Shown here piece by piece: positions 1-7,413 of a stretch of DNA of 11,319 bases. This stretch comes from Bacteroidales bacterium (GTDB lineage Bacteria; Bacteroidota; Bacteroidia; Bacteroidales; UBA932), in assembly GCA_021443625.1 (NCBI GenBank), contig JABUTP010000013.1, forward strand, positions 13,014-24,332, in the 5' to 3' direction. Below the pieces are notes generated by a model that had not been told where the DNA came from, searched no databases, and was given only the letters and a program-made list of their open reading frames with translations. Both the position numbers and the translations under genes were made by a program. The stretch's first letter is position 1. Every line of letters starts with the position of its first letter.

Positions 1-1666
1 TGCCGTGGGCGATTTCGTCGAATTCCGCCTCAACGTCGGCAGTGAAGTTGAAATCGACGATGTTGGGGAAATATGTCGTAAGGAAGTCGTTGACCACCAT
101 ACCGATGTTTTCGGGAATGAGTTTCTTGCGCTCCCTGCCCAGTTTCTCGACCGATGTCTTCCGCGAAATGGCGCCCTTGGCAAGGGTCAGGCAGAGACTG
201 TTGTATTCGCGTCCGGCGACATCCCCTTTCTGGACATATCCCCTGTGGATTATGGTGGTGATGGTGGGGGCGTAGGTGGATGGACGGCCGATGCCGAGTT
301 CCTCGAGTTTCTTTACGAGAGAGGCTTCGCTGTAACGCTGGGGGCCGGTCGTGTATTTCTGAAGGGCCGTGATGGTGATGTTCTGCATCACGTCGCCGCA
401 CAGCAGGGCGGGGAGATTTGAAGCGGCCTCCTCTTCCGGCTCGTCGTCGTGTCCCTCTATATAAACTTTGAGAAATCCGTCAAAGAGCACCTTTTCCCCT
501 TCGATGATGAATTTTTCCTCGATTTTGTCTCCGCCTATGGTGATGACGGTGCGCTCCACCCAGGCATCGGCCATCTGGCTGGCCACGGTACGCTTCCATA
601 TCAATTCGTACAGCCGCTTCTCCTGCGCCGTGCCGTCGATGGTGACGTTCTCAATGAAGGTGGGACGAATGGCCTCGTGGGCTTCCTGGGCGCCGCGGGT
701 GCGGGTTTTGTACTGGCGCACTTTGGAATACTGCTCGCCATAGTTGCCCAGGATGTAGTTCTTTGCGGTATTGACGGCCAAAGACGAAAGGTTTACCGAG
801 TCGGTACGCATATAGGTTATGAAACCCTTTTCGTAAAGACTCTGGGCAATCTGCATGGTCTGGCTTACCGAATAACCCAGTTTGCGGGAGGCCTCCTGCT
901 GCAGCACCGATGTGGTGAAGGGGGCCGCGGGGCTCTTGGACGCCTCCTTGGTTTCTATGTGTTCCACCGCAAAGTTGCAGCCGATGCATCTGCCGAGGAA
1001 ATCCTCGGCTTCCTTCTCGGTGGCGAACCTGCGGTCGAGAGAGGCCTTCAGCTGGCCGTGTCCCTCCTTGGCAAGGAACATTCCGTCAACCTTGAAATAC
1101 TGCTGGTTTTCAAAAGCGGCGATTTCGCGTTCCCTGTCGGCAATGAGCCGCACCGCCACCGACTGCACCCTGCCTGCCGAGAGACCGCTCTGCAGCTTGC
1201 GCCACAATATCGGGGAGAGGTCGTAGCCCACCAGCCGGTCGAGGGCCCTCCTTGCCTGCTGCGCGTTTATTAGGTCGAAGTCGAGTTCACGGGGGTGGTT
1301 GAGCGCCTCCAGGATTGCGGGCTTGGTGATTTCGTGGAAAGCGATGCGCTTGGTATCCTTGTCCTTCAGGCCGAGTATCTCGTAGAGATGCCACGATATG
1401 GCCTCTCCCTCGCGGTCCTCATCGGATGCCAGCCATACGGTCTTGACTCCTTCCAGGGCCTCCTTCAACTCTGCCACGGTCTTTTTCTTATCCGAAGGTA
1501 TTTCATAATGGAGTTCGAACCCGTTCTCCACGTCTATGGCATCATCCTTGGACGGCAAGTCCCGGATATGCCCTTTGCACGACCGCACATCGAAATCTTT
1601 TCCCAAATATTTTGCAATAGTCTTGGCTTTTGCCGGAGACTCCACAATTACAAGATTCTCTCCCAT
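1..1666 (-). CDS. topA: DNA topoisomerase I (type IA), 5' part; 3' end beyond window
   Basis: Relaxes negatively supercoiled DNA by transient single-strand cleavage through a 5'-phosphotyrosine. I translated the reverse complement from the ATG at 1666-1664: 555 codons are open without a stop up to the window edge. The N-terminus MGENLVIVESPAKAK is the TOPRIM start with conserved Glu9. The metal-binding motif SDEDREGE gives Asp82, Asp84 and Glu86. SAGRVQSVAVRL lies at 163-174, the active-site motif ITYMRTDS places catalytic Tyr at 285, and QEAHEAIRP (327-335) and LGIGRPSTYAPT (457-468) are further family signatures. Bacterial TopA proteins are roughly 700-870 residues, so the C-terminal part, including any zinc-ribbon or other DNA-binding repeats, is missing only because of the window edge. 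No frameshift is seen. It is divergent from the PBP gene, with a 106-nt gap. The start is supported by the conserved N-terminus and by a promoter about 25 nt upstream. Identification is very secure. Confidence 0.97.
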   Translation of the reverse strand, partial: MGENLVIVESPAKAKTIAKYLGKDFDVRSCKGHIRDLPSKDDAIDVENGFELHYEIPSDKKKTVAELKEALEGVKTVWLASDEDREGEAISWHLYEILGLKDKDTKRIAFHEITKPAILEALNHPRELDFDLINAQQARRALDRLVGYDLSPILWRKLQSGLSAGRVQSVAVRLIADREREIAAFENQQYFKVDGMFLAKEGHGQLKASLDRRFATEKEAEDFLGRCIGCNFAVEHIETKEASKSPAAPFTTSVLQQEASRKLGYSVSQTMQIAQSLYEKGFITYMRTDSVNLSSLAVNTAKNYILGNYGEQYSKVRQYKTRTRGAQEAHEAIRPTFIENVTIDGTAQEKRLYELIWKRTVASQMADAWVERTVITIGGDKIEEKFIIEGEKVLFDGFLKVYIEGHDDEPEEEAASNLPALLCGDVMQNITITALQKYTTGPQRYSEASLVKKLEELGIGRPSTYAPTITTIIHRGYVQKGDVAGREYNSLCLTLAKGAISRKTSVEKLGRERKKLIPENIGMVVNDFLTTYFPNIVDFNFTADVEAEFDEIAHG

Positions 1667-1690
1667 TATACCTATTTTTAAAATGAATCG

Positions 1691-1723
1691 CAAAGTAAAG
1701 GATTTATTTCTACATTTGCCAAA
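1691..1723 (-). promoter_or_regulatory. Bacteroidetes-type promoter of topA
   Basis: Read on the minus strand, TTTG at 1723-1720 is followed after 21 nt by TTACTTTG at 1698-1691, close to the Bacteroidetes housekeeping consensus (TTTG near -33, TAnnTTTG near -7). The -7 element is one base off the strict consensus: it reads TA-C-TTTG, a variant spacing. The predicted RNA start lies near 1685, leaving a leader of about 20 nt before the topA ATG. This is motif-based only; no transcript data are available. Confidence 0.6.
1711..1718 (+). promoter_or_regulatory. -7 element of the PBP-ddl-prmC-radA operon promoter
   Basis: TACATTTG is an exact match to the Bacteroidetes -7 consensus TAnnTTTG. No good TTTG is visible at the expected -33 distance (about 1686-1692), so the promoter may be weak or activator-dependent. 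A start near 1725 would give a leader of about 48 nt to the ATG at 1773. The element sits between the -33 and -7 boxes of the leftward topA promoter. Confidence 0.55.
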
Positions 1724-1744
1724 CCTTAGTCAGAACTAATTTTC

Positions 1745-1761
1745 CTTTCACATAGTGAAAG
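1745..1761. repeat. Perfect 7-bp inverted repeat in the PBP leader
   Basis: CTTTCAC-ATA-GTGAAAG is a perfect dyad with 7-nt arms and a 3-nt centre. It lies downstream of the predicted -7 box and 12 nt ahead of the ATG at 1773, so it should be within the transcribed leader. It could be a small RNA hairpin or an operator half-site pair. No U-tract follows that would make it a standard terminator (the following ATTTTTCG is short and interrupted). The function is unknown. Confidence 0.5.
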
Positions 1762-1772
1762 ATTTTTCGATA

Positions 1773-4133
1773 ATGAAAGAACAGACCATAAAGAAAATAG
1801 TGCGCTTGTGGTGGCTTCTTCTGGCCGCTCCTTTCGCATTGATACTCTTCTGCACCCTCATAGTGGCCGTCTTCGCCAAGATTCCCTCTTTTGAGGAGCT
1901 GGAGAATCCCAAGACCAACCTTGCCACGTCGCTGATTTCGGCCGACGGGAAGATTCTCAGCACCTATCATATAGAAAACCGCATCTTCGTCACATACGAA
2001 GACCTCCCCCAGTCGCTCATAGAGGCGACCATCGCCACCGAAGACGCCCGTTTCTACAAACACTCCGGCATCGATATGCGCGGTCTGGCCCGCGTAGCCG
2101 TAAAGACTCTCGCCCTGCGCAATTCGGGGGCCGGCGGAGGCTCGACCATCACCCAGCAGCTGGCCAAGACGCTGTTCCCCAGAAAGACCACCAAATCCAA
2201 AATTCCCGGAGCGAAATATGTGAATATGGTCTCCATAAAGCTCAAGGAGTGGATTATAGCCGTCAAGCTCGAACGCAACTACACCAAGAACGAGATTCTG
2301 ACGATGTATATGAACGCCGTCCCCTTCGGCAGCAACGCTTTCGGAATAAACGCCGCCGCCCGGACATTCTTCAACAAGAAGCCGGCAGACCTTACGGTGG
2401 AAGAGAGCGCGGCTCTGGTCGGAATGATAAACAAGGCCACCCGGTACAACCCCGCCATAAATCCCGACCTCTCCCTCGGCCGCAGGAACCTCATCCTGCG
2501 CCGCATGAAGAAATACGGCTACATCACCCGGCACGAGTGCGACTCGCTGCAGGCGCTGGAGATTGTCCTCGACTACGAAAGGCAGGACCACAATGCCGGA
2601 CTCGGCCCCTATTTCAGGGATATGCTCCGCCGCACGATGAATGCAACCAAACCGGATAAATCGTCTTACCACAACTATATCGACTATCAGATTGACTCGA
2701 CGTCGTGGGCAGACGATGCCCTGTACGGCTGGCTCAACAAGAACCTCAAGCCCGACGGCACCCGCTACAATCTTGACAAGGACGGGTTGCGCATCTACAC
2801 CACCATCGACTCGCGGATGCAGAAATATGCCGAGGAGGCTGTAAGGGAGCACCTCTCCCAAACGCTCCAGCCTACCTTCAACAGGGAGTTGAAATACCGC
2901 AGCCACGCCCCGTTCGCCAACGACGTTCCCTCCGACCGCATTGCGGTCATAATGAACCAGGCCCGCCACTGGAGTGACCGTTACGCCGGAATGAAGAAGG
3001 CGGGCTGTTCCGAGAAGGAAATCCTGAAGAGTTTTGACGAACCCACCAAGATGCGGGTGTTCTCGTGGTCCGGCAAAGGGTATATAGACACTGTGATGAC
3101 CCCCAACGACTCCATCCGCTACTACAAATCGTTCCTCAGGGCGGCCATGATGGCCGTGGAGCCGGGGACGGGCAAAGTGAGGGCTTATGTCGGCGGACCC
3201 GACTACCGCTACTTCAAATATGACAATGTGCGGCAGGGCCGCAGGCAGGTGGGTTCCACCATCAAGCCGTTCCTCTATACTTTGGCGATGCAGGAGGGCT
3301 ACACCCCCTGCGACCGCGTGGTGAACATTCCCTACAGCTTTGTGATAGGGGATGATGTCTGGACCCCCCGAAGCACCGACAAGGAGCAGTACATCGGCAC
3401 CACCGTCACTCTCAAATGGGGTCTCACGCGCAGTTCCAACAACATCTCCGCATACCTTATGAAGCAGTTCGGCCCCGAAGCGATGGTGGATATGTGCCAC
3501 AAGCTCGGCATCTCGAGTTATCTCGATCCTGTGCCGTCGCTGTGCGTGGGGTCGTGCGACCTTTCGGTCTGCGAGATGGTGTCGGCATTCAACACCTTCC
3601 CTTCGCGCGGCATCTTCACGGGCAGCATGTTCGTGGAACGGATAGAGGACAGTCAGGGGAACACCCTTTCAACATTCTCCGGGCACAAACGCGAGGCCAT
3701 CGGAGAAGAGACCGCCTACCTTATGGTGAACCTGATGCAGGGCGTGGTGAACGAGGGTACCGCCGGACGGCTTAAATGGAAATACGGCATTGAGGGGGCC
3801 GCGGGCAAGACCGGCACCACCAACGAAAACTCCGACGGCTGGTTCATCGGGTACATCCCCCGGCTTACCGCGGGCGTATGGGTCGGAGCGGAAGACCGCC
3901 AGTGCCACTTTGAAAGCACCGCCAGCGGACAGGGGGCCAACGCCGCCCTTCCCATCTGGGGAATCTTCATGCAGAAAGTGCTTGCCGACCGCACCATAGG
4001 CATCGCCAACGGAGAGTCTTTCATCGCCCCCGCAGGATGGAACGTCAACCTCTCCTGCACCGGCAGCGACGACGACCTTTCCGGCACCCCGGGCGGCACC
4101 ACCCCCCAACAGGAAGAAAACTTTTTCGAATAG
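1773..4133 (+). CDS. mrcA: Class A penicillin-binding protein (PBP1A-type, glycosyltransferase/transpeptidase)
   Basis: Bifunctional peptidoglycan synthase anchored in the inner membrane with its catalytic domains in the periplasm: it polymerises lipid II and cross-links stem peptides. Numbered from the ATG at 1773 (786 aa), a single membrane anchor spans about 11-35. The GT51 domain follows, with EDARFYKHSG (catalytic Glu90), GGGSTITQQLAKTLF (121-135) and KLKEWIIAVKLE carrying the second Glu159. A linker typical of Bacteroidetes homologues follows. The transpeptidase domain has SxxK as GSTIKPFLY (Ser495, Lys498), SSN at 554-556 and KTGTT (Lys679). The C-terminal tail is short, Gly/Asp/Thr/Pro-rich and ends in acidic residues. 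An in-frame GTG at 1755 would add six residues, but it lies inside the dyad at 1745-1761; I prefer the ATG. It is first in its operon, with ddl starting 2 nt after its stop. All catalytic motifs are present. The symbol follows common usage for the family rather than proven orthology to E. coli mrcA. Confidence 0.95.
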   Translation: MKEQTIKKIVRLWWLLLAAPFALILFCTLIVAVFAKIPSFEELENPKTNLATSLISADGKILSTYHIENRIFVTYEDLPQSLIEATIATEDARFYKHSGIDMRGLARVAVKTLALRNSGAGGGSTITQQLAKTLFPRKTTKSKIPGAKYVNMVSIKLKEWIIAVKLERNYTKNEILTMYMNAVPFGSNAFGINAAARTFFNKKPADLTVEESAALVGMINKATRYNPAINPDLSLGRRNLILRRMKKYGYITRHECDSLQALEIVLDYERQDHNAGLGPYFRDMLRRTMNATKPDKSSYHNYIDYQIDSTSWADDALYGWLNKNLKPDGTRYNLDKDGLRIYTTIDSRMQKYAEEAVREHLSQTLQPTFNRELKYRSHAPFANDVPSDRIAVIMNQARHWSDRYAGMKKAGCSEKEILKSFDEPTKMRVFSWSGKGYIDTVMTPNDSIRYYKSFLRAAMMAVEPGTGKVRAYVGGPDYRYFKYDNVRQGRRQVGSTIKPFLYTLAMQEGYTPCDRVVNIPYSFVIGDDVWTPRSTDKEQYIGTTVTLKWGLTRSSNNISAYLMKQFGPEAMVDMCHKLGISSYLDPVPSLCVGSCDLSVCEMVSAFNTFPSRGIFTGSMFVERIEDSQGNTLSTFSGHKREAIGEETAYLMVNLMQGVVNEGTAGRLKWKYGIEGAAGKTGTTNENSDGWFIGYIPRLTAGVWVGAEDRQCHFESTASGQGANAALPIWGIFMQKVLADRTIGIANGESFIAPAGWNVNLSCTGSDDDLSGTPGGTTPQQEENFFE

Positions 4134-4135
4134 AT

Positions 4136-5161
4136 ATGGACAAACTCAACATAGCAGTGGTGTATGGCGGACCGTCGTCGGAACGCCAGATATCGATACA
4201 GAGCGGCAGGTATGTCGCATCGGTCCTCGACAGGGCCAAATACAACGTTTACGAAGTCCTCTTCGACAGCAACAGCTGGCTGATGGTGGAGTGGGACGGG
4301 GACGAGATGAAGACCCTCGGAGAGGTCAACCGCAGCGATTTCTCTGCCTGCGGGGTGAAGTTCGACGCCGCATTCATCACCATTCACGGCATTCCCGGGG
4401 AGAACGGACTGCTGCAGGGCTACTTTGAAATGGTGCAGGTTCCATTCAACACCTGCTCCTCCTTCGTCTGCACAGTGGCATTCAACAAGTATTCGTGCAA
4501 GCGGTTCATCGCCGACACCGGTGTCAGGATGGCAAAGGACGTCTTCCTGCAGAAGGGGTGCCGGTACGATGCCGCAGAGATAGTGGAACAGCTGGGACTG
4601 CCCCTCTTTGTGAAGCCGTCCGACGGCGGCAGCAGTTTCGGCGTCACCAAGGTCAAGGAGGCCTCCAGATTGCCCGAGGCCATCGCCGTGGCTTTCAAGG
4701 AGAGCGACTCCGTCCTAATAGAGAGCGCCGTTGTCGGGCGGGAGTTGACCCAGGGCGTATATATGGCCGACGGCGAAACCCGGCTGCTCCCCATCACTGA
4801 GATTGTAAGCGAAAACGAATATTTCGATTTTGAGGCGAAATATCTGGGCAAGAGCAACGAGATTTGCCCGGCCCCGATTCCGGATACCCTGGCGGAAGAG
4901 ATTTCCGGCTGGTCCAGAAAAATTTATGAGCATCTGGGATGCACGGGGCTCATCCGCATCGACTACATAGTGTCGCAGGACGGCATTTATTTCCTCGAAA
5001 TAAACACCACTCCCGGAATGACGCAGGCCAGCATCGTGCCCAAGATGGTACGGGCCGCCAAGTTGGATATCACCGACTTCCTCTCCCAGATTACGGACAA
5101 CTGCCTGTCATCCTCAAGTTTCGAGAGATACGAAGCATCAATAAAAAACGTAAAATCTTGA
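4136..5161 (+). CDS. ddl: D-alanine--D-alanine ligase
   Basis: Cytoplasmic ATP-grasp ligase that joins two D-alanines for the peptidoglycan stem. The protein is 341 aa, slightly longer than E. coli DdlB. N-lobe: AVVYGGPSSERQIS at 7-20 with Glu16 in the first D-Ala site, and HGIPGENG at 84-91 (usually HGxxGEDG). ATP-grasp: LFVKPSDGGSSFGV at 157-170, IESAVVGRELTQGVY, then the omega-loop with Lys235-Tyr236 (FEAKYLGKS). The Tyr here is the residue typical of D-Ala-D-Ala rather than D-Ala-D-Lac ligases, so a vancomycin-resistance-type specificity is not indicated. Mg/ATP ligands are in IRIDY (Arg274, Asp276) and LEINTTPGMTQAS (Glu288, Asn290). The reading frame is open further upstream, but the start at 4136 matches the family N-terminus and lies just after the PBP stop. 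The 3' end overlaps the prmC start. The gene sits between two enzymes unrelated in chemistry, but directly behind the PBP that uses its product. Confidence 0.96.
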   Translation: MDKLNIAVVYGGPSSERQISIQSGRYVASVLDRAKYNVYEVLFDSNSWLMVEWDGDEMKTLGEVNRSDFSACGVKFDAAFITIHGIPGENGLLQGYFEMVQVPFNTCSSFVCTVAFNKYSCKRFIADTGVRMAKDVFLQKGCRYDAAEIVEQLGLPLFVKPSDGGSSFGVTKVKEASRLPEAIAVAFKESDSVLIESAVVGRELTQGVYMADGETRLLPITEIVSENEYFDFEAKYLGKSNEICPAPIPDTLAEEISGWSRKIYEHLGCTGLIRIDYIVSQDGIYFLEINTTPGMTQASIVPKMVRAAKLDITDFLSQITDNCLSSSSFERYEASIKNVKS

Positions 5162-6012
5162 CTTTAAAGAATTTCATAGACAGTCTCAGCCATCGGCTCG
5201 AAAAGGTATATCCCGCAGCCGAGGCAAACGCCGTTGCGGTGAGGTGCGTCATTTCCATCCTCTCCATCCCCGACTACAAAAGGTTGAGCGAACCCGCAAT
5301 GGAGATTCCCTCCGACAAGGAGGAACTGCTGAACGCCGCCGCCGACCGGCTGGCCTCGGGAGAACCTCTGCAATATGTCCTGGGGTTCACCGAATTTGCG
5401 GGACTGCGCATCAGGGTTGCACCGGGGGTGCTGATTCCGCGCAGCGAAACGGAGCAGCTCTATGAACTTGCCGCGCAGGACTGCGACCGGATGATGGGCT
5501 GCAGTGACGACGACACTTTCAACATTCTCGACCTCTGCACCGGCTCCGGATGTCTGGCCTACGCCTTTGCCGCAGAGTTCCCCGAGGCCCACGTGTATGG
5601 GTGCGACGTAAGCGAAGACGCCCTCCGCATCGCGTGCCGCCAGCGGGTCAAGCTCCAGGGCGCCCGCCCCGTAATTTTTCAGGCAGACGTATTGAAGCCG
5701 CCTCCGGCAGGCCTGCCCAGATTCGACCTCATAATCAGCAATCCCCCCTACGTAAGGGAGAGCGAAAAGCAGTATATGCACGGCAACGTTCTGGACCACG
5801 AACCCCATCTGGCGCTCTTCGTGCCGGATGAAGACCCGCTGTTGTTTTACCGCAACATTGCGGAATGGGCAGAGTTTTTGCTGAAGGACGGAGGCAGTCT
5901 GTGGCTTGAGATAAACGAAGCGCTGGGGGCCGAGACTTCGGCGCTGTTCACCGGAGCGCAGCTTATTCAGGACATCAACGGAAAAGACAGATTCATATTG
6001 GTAAAGAAATAA
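5158..6012 (+). CDS. prmC: Peptide chain release factor N5-glutamine methyltransferase
   Basis: SAM-dependent enzyme that methylates the GGQ glutamine of RF1/RF2 and so speeds translation termination. With a TTG start at 5158 the protein has 284 aa, matching the family (E. coli 277). The N-terminal helical domain covers about 1-85. GEPLQYVLGFTEFAGL (68-83) and VLIPRSETEQL (91-101; usually RPETE) precede the Rossmann domain. ILDLCTGSGCLA (123-134) is the SAM loop, GCDVSEDAL follows, and NPPY (195-198) binds the target glutamine. The frame has an ATG only at 4939, deep inside ddl, which would add 73 unrelated residues. The TTG gives the right N-terminus (MTLKNFIDSL) and overlaps the ddl stop as TTGA, suggesting translational coupling. 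The stop TAA overlaps the radA ATG as TAATG. Function is secure from motifs; the start codon is an inference. Confidence 0.93.
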   Translation: MTLKNFIDSLSHRLEKVYPAAEANAVAVRCVISILSIPDYKRLSEPAMEIPSDKEELLNAAADRLASGEPLQYVLGFTEFAGLRIRVAPGVLIPRSETEQLYELAAQDCDRMMGCSDDDTFNILDLCTGSGCLAYAFAAEFPEAHVYGCDVSEDALRIACRQRVKLQGARPVIFQADVLKPPPAGLPRFDLIISNPPYVRESEKQYMHGNVLDHEPHLALFVPDEDPLLFYRNIAEWAEFLLKDGGSLWLEINEALGAETSALFTGAQLIQDINGKDRFILVKK

Positions 6013-7397
6013 TGGCAACAAAGGTCAAGACGGTTTGGTACTGCAGTTCCTGCGGCAACGAATCATCCAAATGGATGGGGCGCTGCCCGGCTTGCGGCGA
6101 GTGGAATACGATGGTGGAGGAGCCCAAGAGGGACGCGGGAAAATCGGCTTCGCCTTCCCGCTCAAGGGCATTCATATCCACCCTTCAGGATGCGGGTCCG
6201 CAGAAACTCGCACAGATTGACCTCAGCGGAGAAAACCGCTTCTCCATAGGGATGGAGGAGGTTGACCGGCTGCTCGGGGGTGGCATAGTGGAAGGTTCCT
6301 TGATATTGATAGGGGGCGAACCCGGCATCGGCAAATCCACCCTCTCCCTCCAGATTCCCCTCAACTGCCCGCAACTGCACACTCTGTACGTTTCGGGCGA
6401 AGAGAGCCCCCGTCAGATAAAACTCCGCGCCAACCGCCTTGGGGGGGATGACAGCGGATGCCTGATATTGAGCGAAACCCTTCTTGAAAACATCCTTAAA
6501 CAGGCACGGGAGACCAAACCCGGGCTTCTGGTAGTGGACTCCATCCAGACTATCTACAGCGAGACGATGGAATCCTCGGCCGGGAGCGTCTCGCAGGTCC
6601 GCGAGTGCGCCGCCGCCCTGCTCCGCTTTGCCAAGGAGACGGGAACGCCCGTCATTCTGATAGGGCACATCACCAAAGACGGTACCATTGCCGGCCCCAA
6701 GGTGCTGGAACACATAGTGGATGTGGTGCTGCAGTTCGAGGGGGATACCCGCGGATCGTACCGTATTCTGCGCAGCATCAAGAACCGCTTCGGCAGCACC
6801 GCCGAACTCGCTGTGTTCGAGATGGTTTCATCCGGACTCCGCGAAGTGTCGAACCCTTCCGAAATCCTGATTCCGATGCATCAGGACGATCTCAGCGGCA
6901 TAGCCATCGCCGCTATGATGGACGGCACCCGTCCCATTCTCATAGAACTCCAGTCTCTGGTCAGCACCGCTGCTTATGGGATGCCGCAACGGGGAGCGAC
7001 GGGTTTTGACACCCGAAAGATGAATATGCTCCTCGCCGTCCTTGAAAAACGGGCCGGATTCAAGTTGTCGGCCAAGGACGTTTTCCTCAATGTCGCCGGA
7101 GGACTCCGGATTTCGGACCCGGCCTGCGACCTTGCGGTGGTGGTCGCCATCCTTTCGAGCACTTTCGATTTGGCTGTCCCCCTGGACTACTGCTTCTCCG
7201 CGGAAGTGGGACTGAGCGGCGAAATCCGCCCCGTAAGCCAGGTGCAGCGCAGGATTGCCGAGGCCGAGAAACTCGGTTTCAAGAAAATTTTCATATCGTC
7301 GTTCAACCGCGAGGAGTCGTTTGCCCCGGGCCAGTCGATAGAGGTCGTTGCGGTGAAGGACATTCCGGCCCTGTGCCGCACACTTTTCAAGGAATAA
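6012..7397 (+). CDS. radA: DNA repair/recombination ATPase RadA (Sms)
   Basis: RecA-related ATPase that processes recombination intermediates and promotes branch migration. The 461-aa length is typical. An N-terminal C4 zinc finger has Cys11, Cys14, Cys25 and Cys28 (CSSC, CPAC). Walker A GEPGIGKST is at 102-110, Walker B LLVVDS at 172-177, and the RadA-specific KNRFG motif at 257-261. The C-terminal third is the Lon-protease-like domain, with DVFLNVAGGLRISDPACDLAVVV-type sequence, which in this family is structural rather than proteolytic. The ATG at 6012 shares one base with the prmC stop, and the protein begins MATKVKTVWYCSSCG as expected. It is co-oriented with the wall genes; no functional link beyond a shared transcript is visible. 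All ATPase motifs look intact. Confidence 0.97.
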   Translation: MATKVKTVWYCSSCGNESSKWMGRCPACGEWNTMVEEPKRDAGKSASPSRSRAFISTLQDAGPQKLAQIDLSGENRFSIGMEEVDRLLGGGIVEGSLILIGGEPGIGKSTLSLQIPLNCPQLHTLYVSGEESPRQIKLRANRLGGDDSGCLILSETLLENILKQARETKPGLLVVDSIQTIYSETMESSAGSVSQVRECAAALLRFAKETGTPVILIGHITKDGTIAGPKVLEHIVDVVLQFEGDTRGSYRILRSIKNRFGSTAELAVFEMVSSGLREVSNPSEILIPMHQDDLSGIAIAAMMDGTRPILIELQSLVSTAAYGMPQRGATGFDTRKMNMLLAVLEKRAGFKLSAKDVFLNVAGGLRISDPACDLAVVVAILSSTFDLAVPLDYCFSAEVGLSGEIRPVSQVQRRIAEAEKLGFKKIFISSFNREESFAPGQSIEVVAVKDIPALCRTLFKE

Positions 7398-7413
7398 GAA
7401 GCTGTTTGTCAAA

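Noticed and set aside
449..1273. Plus-strand open frame of 274 codons, with smaller ones nearby
   Set aside because: It is antisense to topA, whose minus-strand translation is continuous and carries all type IA topoisomerase motifs.
1710..3500. Long open frame (596 codons) on the minus strand, antisense to the PBP gene
   Set aside because: It lies wholly over a gene with all PBP catalytic motifs. Its translation is rich in Gly, Val and His without recognisable domains. Long antisense frames are expected from the codon bias of GC-rich genes.
4037..4135. Longer form of ddl starting inside the PBP gene
   Set aside because: The extra 33 residues are Arg/His/Pro-rich out-of-frame PBP sequence. 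The ATG at 4136 gives the conserved Ddl N-terminus.
4136..5161. Possible VanA-like D-Ala-D-Lac ligase (glycopeptide resistance)
   Set aside because: The omega-loop carries Lys-Tyr (FEAKYLGKS) as in D-Ala-D-Ala ligases, and no vanH- or vanX-like neighbour is present.
5164..6021. Minus-strand open frame of 285 codons
   Set aside because: It is a shadow of prmC; the plus strand has the SAM-binding loop and NPPY motif in the right order.
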